A stretch of 35,282 nt of DNA. Origin: Streptomycetaceae bacterium. Lineage in GTDB: Bacteria; Actinomycetota; Actinomycetes; Nanopelagicales; Nanopelagicaceae. The translations under genes were made by a program, and so were the position numbers. The DNA lies in contig JAIXTW010000009.1 in the NCBI GenBank assembly GCA_027483765.1, positions 1 to 35,282 on the forward strand. The letters run 5' to 3'. Below are positions 34,941-35,282 of this stretch, piece by piece; position 1 is the stretch's first letter; every line of letters starts with the position of its first letter. The notes below the pieces were generated by a model. The model searched no databases. It saw nothing but the letters and a program-made list of their open reading frames with translations, and had not been told where the DNA came from.

Positions 34941-34977
34941 CCGTCACACTTATCCACGAAACAGGTTTGGGTGACGG
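34941..34977. repeat. Inverted repeat around a DnaA-box-like site
   Basis: CCGTCAC (34941-34947) and GTGACGG (34971-34977) are exact complements 23 bp apart. Between them TTATCCACG (34950-34958) differs from the DnaA box TTATCCACA by one base. The arms may form an RNA hairpin in the leader of the H1-like gene or a protein site. A single box is not an origin. Confidence 0.4.
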
Positions 34978-35008
34978 ATCCGAACCCTTCCGATTAGGAG
35001 ATAAACAC

Positions 35009-35282
35009 ATGGCTGCAGCAAAGAAAACTGCTCCAAAGCGTCGCAAGAAGGCAGCTGCACCAGCAGCTCCAAAGAAGCGTCGTAAGAAGGCTGCCGTAAA
35101 GGCAGCAGCACCAAAGCGTCGTAAGAAGGCAGCTGCTAAGAAGGCTGCTCCAAAGCGCCGCAAGAAGGCAGCTGCTAAGAAGGCAGCTCCAAAGCGTCGT
35201 AAGAAGGCAGCAGCTAAGAAGGCTGCTCCAAAGCGTCGTAAGAAGGCAGCTGCAAAGAAGGCAGCTCCAAAGCGTCGTAAGA
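35009..35282 (+). CDS. Histone H1-tail-like Lys/Arg/Ala repeat protein, 3' end beyond the window
   Basis: 91 codons are visible from the ATG, which has TAGGAG 8 nt upstream. The protein is basic from the first residues (MAAAKKTAPKRRKK) and soon becomes exact repeats of the 13-residue unit PKRRKKAAAKKAA, over half of which is Lys or Arg. The composition matches histone H1 C-terminal tails and the tails of actinobacterial HupB and related nucleoid proteins, which bind DNA by charge without sequence choice. No HU-fold or other domain lies before the repeats, unlike HupB, where the tail follows the HU domain. Whether a folded domain follows cannot be seen. DNA compaction is inferred from composition. 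Confidence 0.8.
   Translation, partial: MAAAKKTAPKRRKKAAAPAAPKKRRKKAAVKAAAPKRRKKAAAKKAAPKRRKKAAAKKAAPKRRKKAAAKKAAPKRRKKAAAKKAAPKRRK
35111..35282 (+). repeat. 39-bp in-frame tandem repeats
   Basis: Units begin at 35111, 35150, 35189, 35228 and 35267 (the last is cut by the window end). Each encodes PKRRKKAAAKKAA; units differ mainly by synonymous third-base changes such as CGT/CGC and GCT/GCA. The number of units is likely to vary between strains through slippage or recombination. Confidence 0.92.

Larger units (their letters stand above)
34664..35008. other. AT-rich, motif-dense gap between panB and the H1-like gene
   Basis: 345 bp without a credible gene. Its left part (34681-34858) repeats a short core of the form CG(G)AAA(A)TT or its complement about eight times, for example near 34682, 34703, 34730, 34755, 34774, 34791 and 34847. 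CGGATTTT (34700-34707) pairs with AAAATCCG (34725-34732), and TTTCGCC (34757-34763) with GGCGAAA (34773-34779). An A/T tract follows (34862-34888). The right part holds a near-palindrome, an inverted repeat around a DnaA-box-like 9-mer, and the ribosome site of the next gene. Confidence 0.75.

Noticed and set aside
34822-35163. A minus-strand open frame antisense to the H1-like gene (Arg/Ala/Phe repeats).
   Set aside because: It is the mirror image of the repeat gene; codon pattern and ribosome site favour the plus strand.
35111-35282. CRISPR-like or other non-coding tandem array.
   Set aside because: The 39-bp units are in frame, without spacers, and encode a continuous basic protein with a good start and ribosome site.

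Overview
The window looks like a piece of a streamlined, low-GC freshwater actinobacterium, most likely of the acI lineage (Nanopelagicales, 'Ca. Planktophila'-like). The reasons are actinobacterial gene content and order (mutT1 beside ppk; ppx-phoU beside a SenX3/RegX3 pair; leuA-recO-uppS; glyS-dusB-dgt-dnaG-tRNA-Asn; glnA2-nadE-panB), a roughly balanced base composition, very short intergenic gaps, and genes for making retinal from carotenoids, as expected of an actinorhodopsin-bearing cell. The species assignment is inference. I see no insertion sequence, phage gene, CRISPR array or rRNA.

Layout. 1-2.5 kb: end of a cold-shock gene with a strong terminator, a secreted M23 peptidase, a Blh-type beta-carotene dioxygenase, and the divergent split lycopene cyclase crtYc-crtYd. 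2.5-5.8 kb: alanine dehydrogenase, a CAU tRNA and two convergent Gfo/Idh/MocA oxidoreductases. 5.8-12.3 kb: a phosphate island (ppk, a Nudix/phosphatase fusion, ppx, phoU, senX3-regX3) covering polyphosphate synthesis, breakdown and Pho signalling. 12.3-15.5 kb: NAD(P)HX dehydratase, an orphan LuxR-type response regulator, an 89-residue protein resembling the C-terminal domain of DnaX, and a secreted GH25 lysozyme. 15.5-17.7 kb: galT-galK. 17.8-25.7 kb, minus strand: HtrA protease, tRNA-Asn, dnaG, dgt, a DUF218 protein, dusB, glyS and a small ABM-fold protein; a ZIP transporter diverges from the last. 26.5-29.8 kb, minus strand: uppS, recO, leuA and a leucine-rich leader peptide. 29.9-30.7 kb: two unknown genes. 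30.7-34.7 kb: a GlnA2-type synthetase, nadE and panB. 34.7-35.3 kb: an AT-rich, motif-dense gap and the start of a histone H1-tail-like repeat protein that runs off the window.

The most rewarding observations are: the leuA leader (a 14-residue peptide with four Leu codons, competing stems, and a Leu-codon run complementary to the leuA Shine-Dalgarno); the tandem-repeat KRRKK protein with its unusual upstream region; the stand-alone DnaX-tail-like protein; a histidine kinase of SenX3 type with no membrane segment; a GlnA2 lacking the adenylylation-loop region but preceded by a GlnR-like box; and a recurrent TANNNT hexamer 5-7 nt before ten start codons, which points to widespread leaderless transcription.
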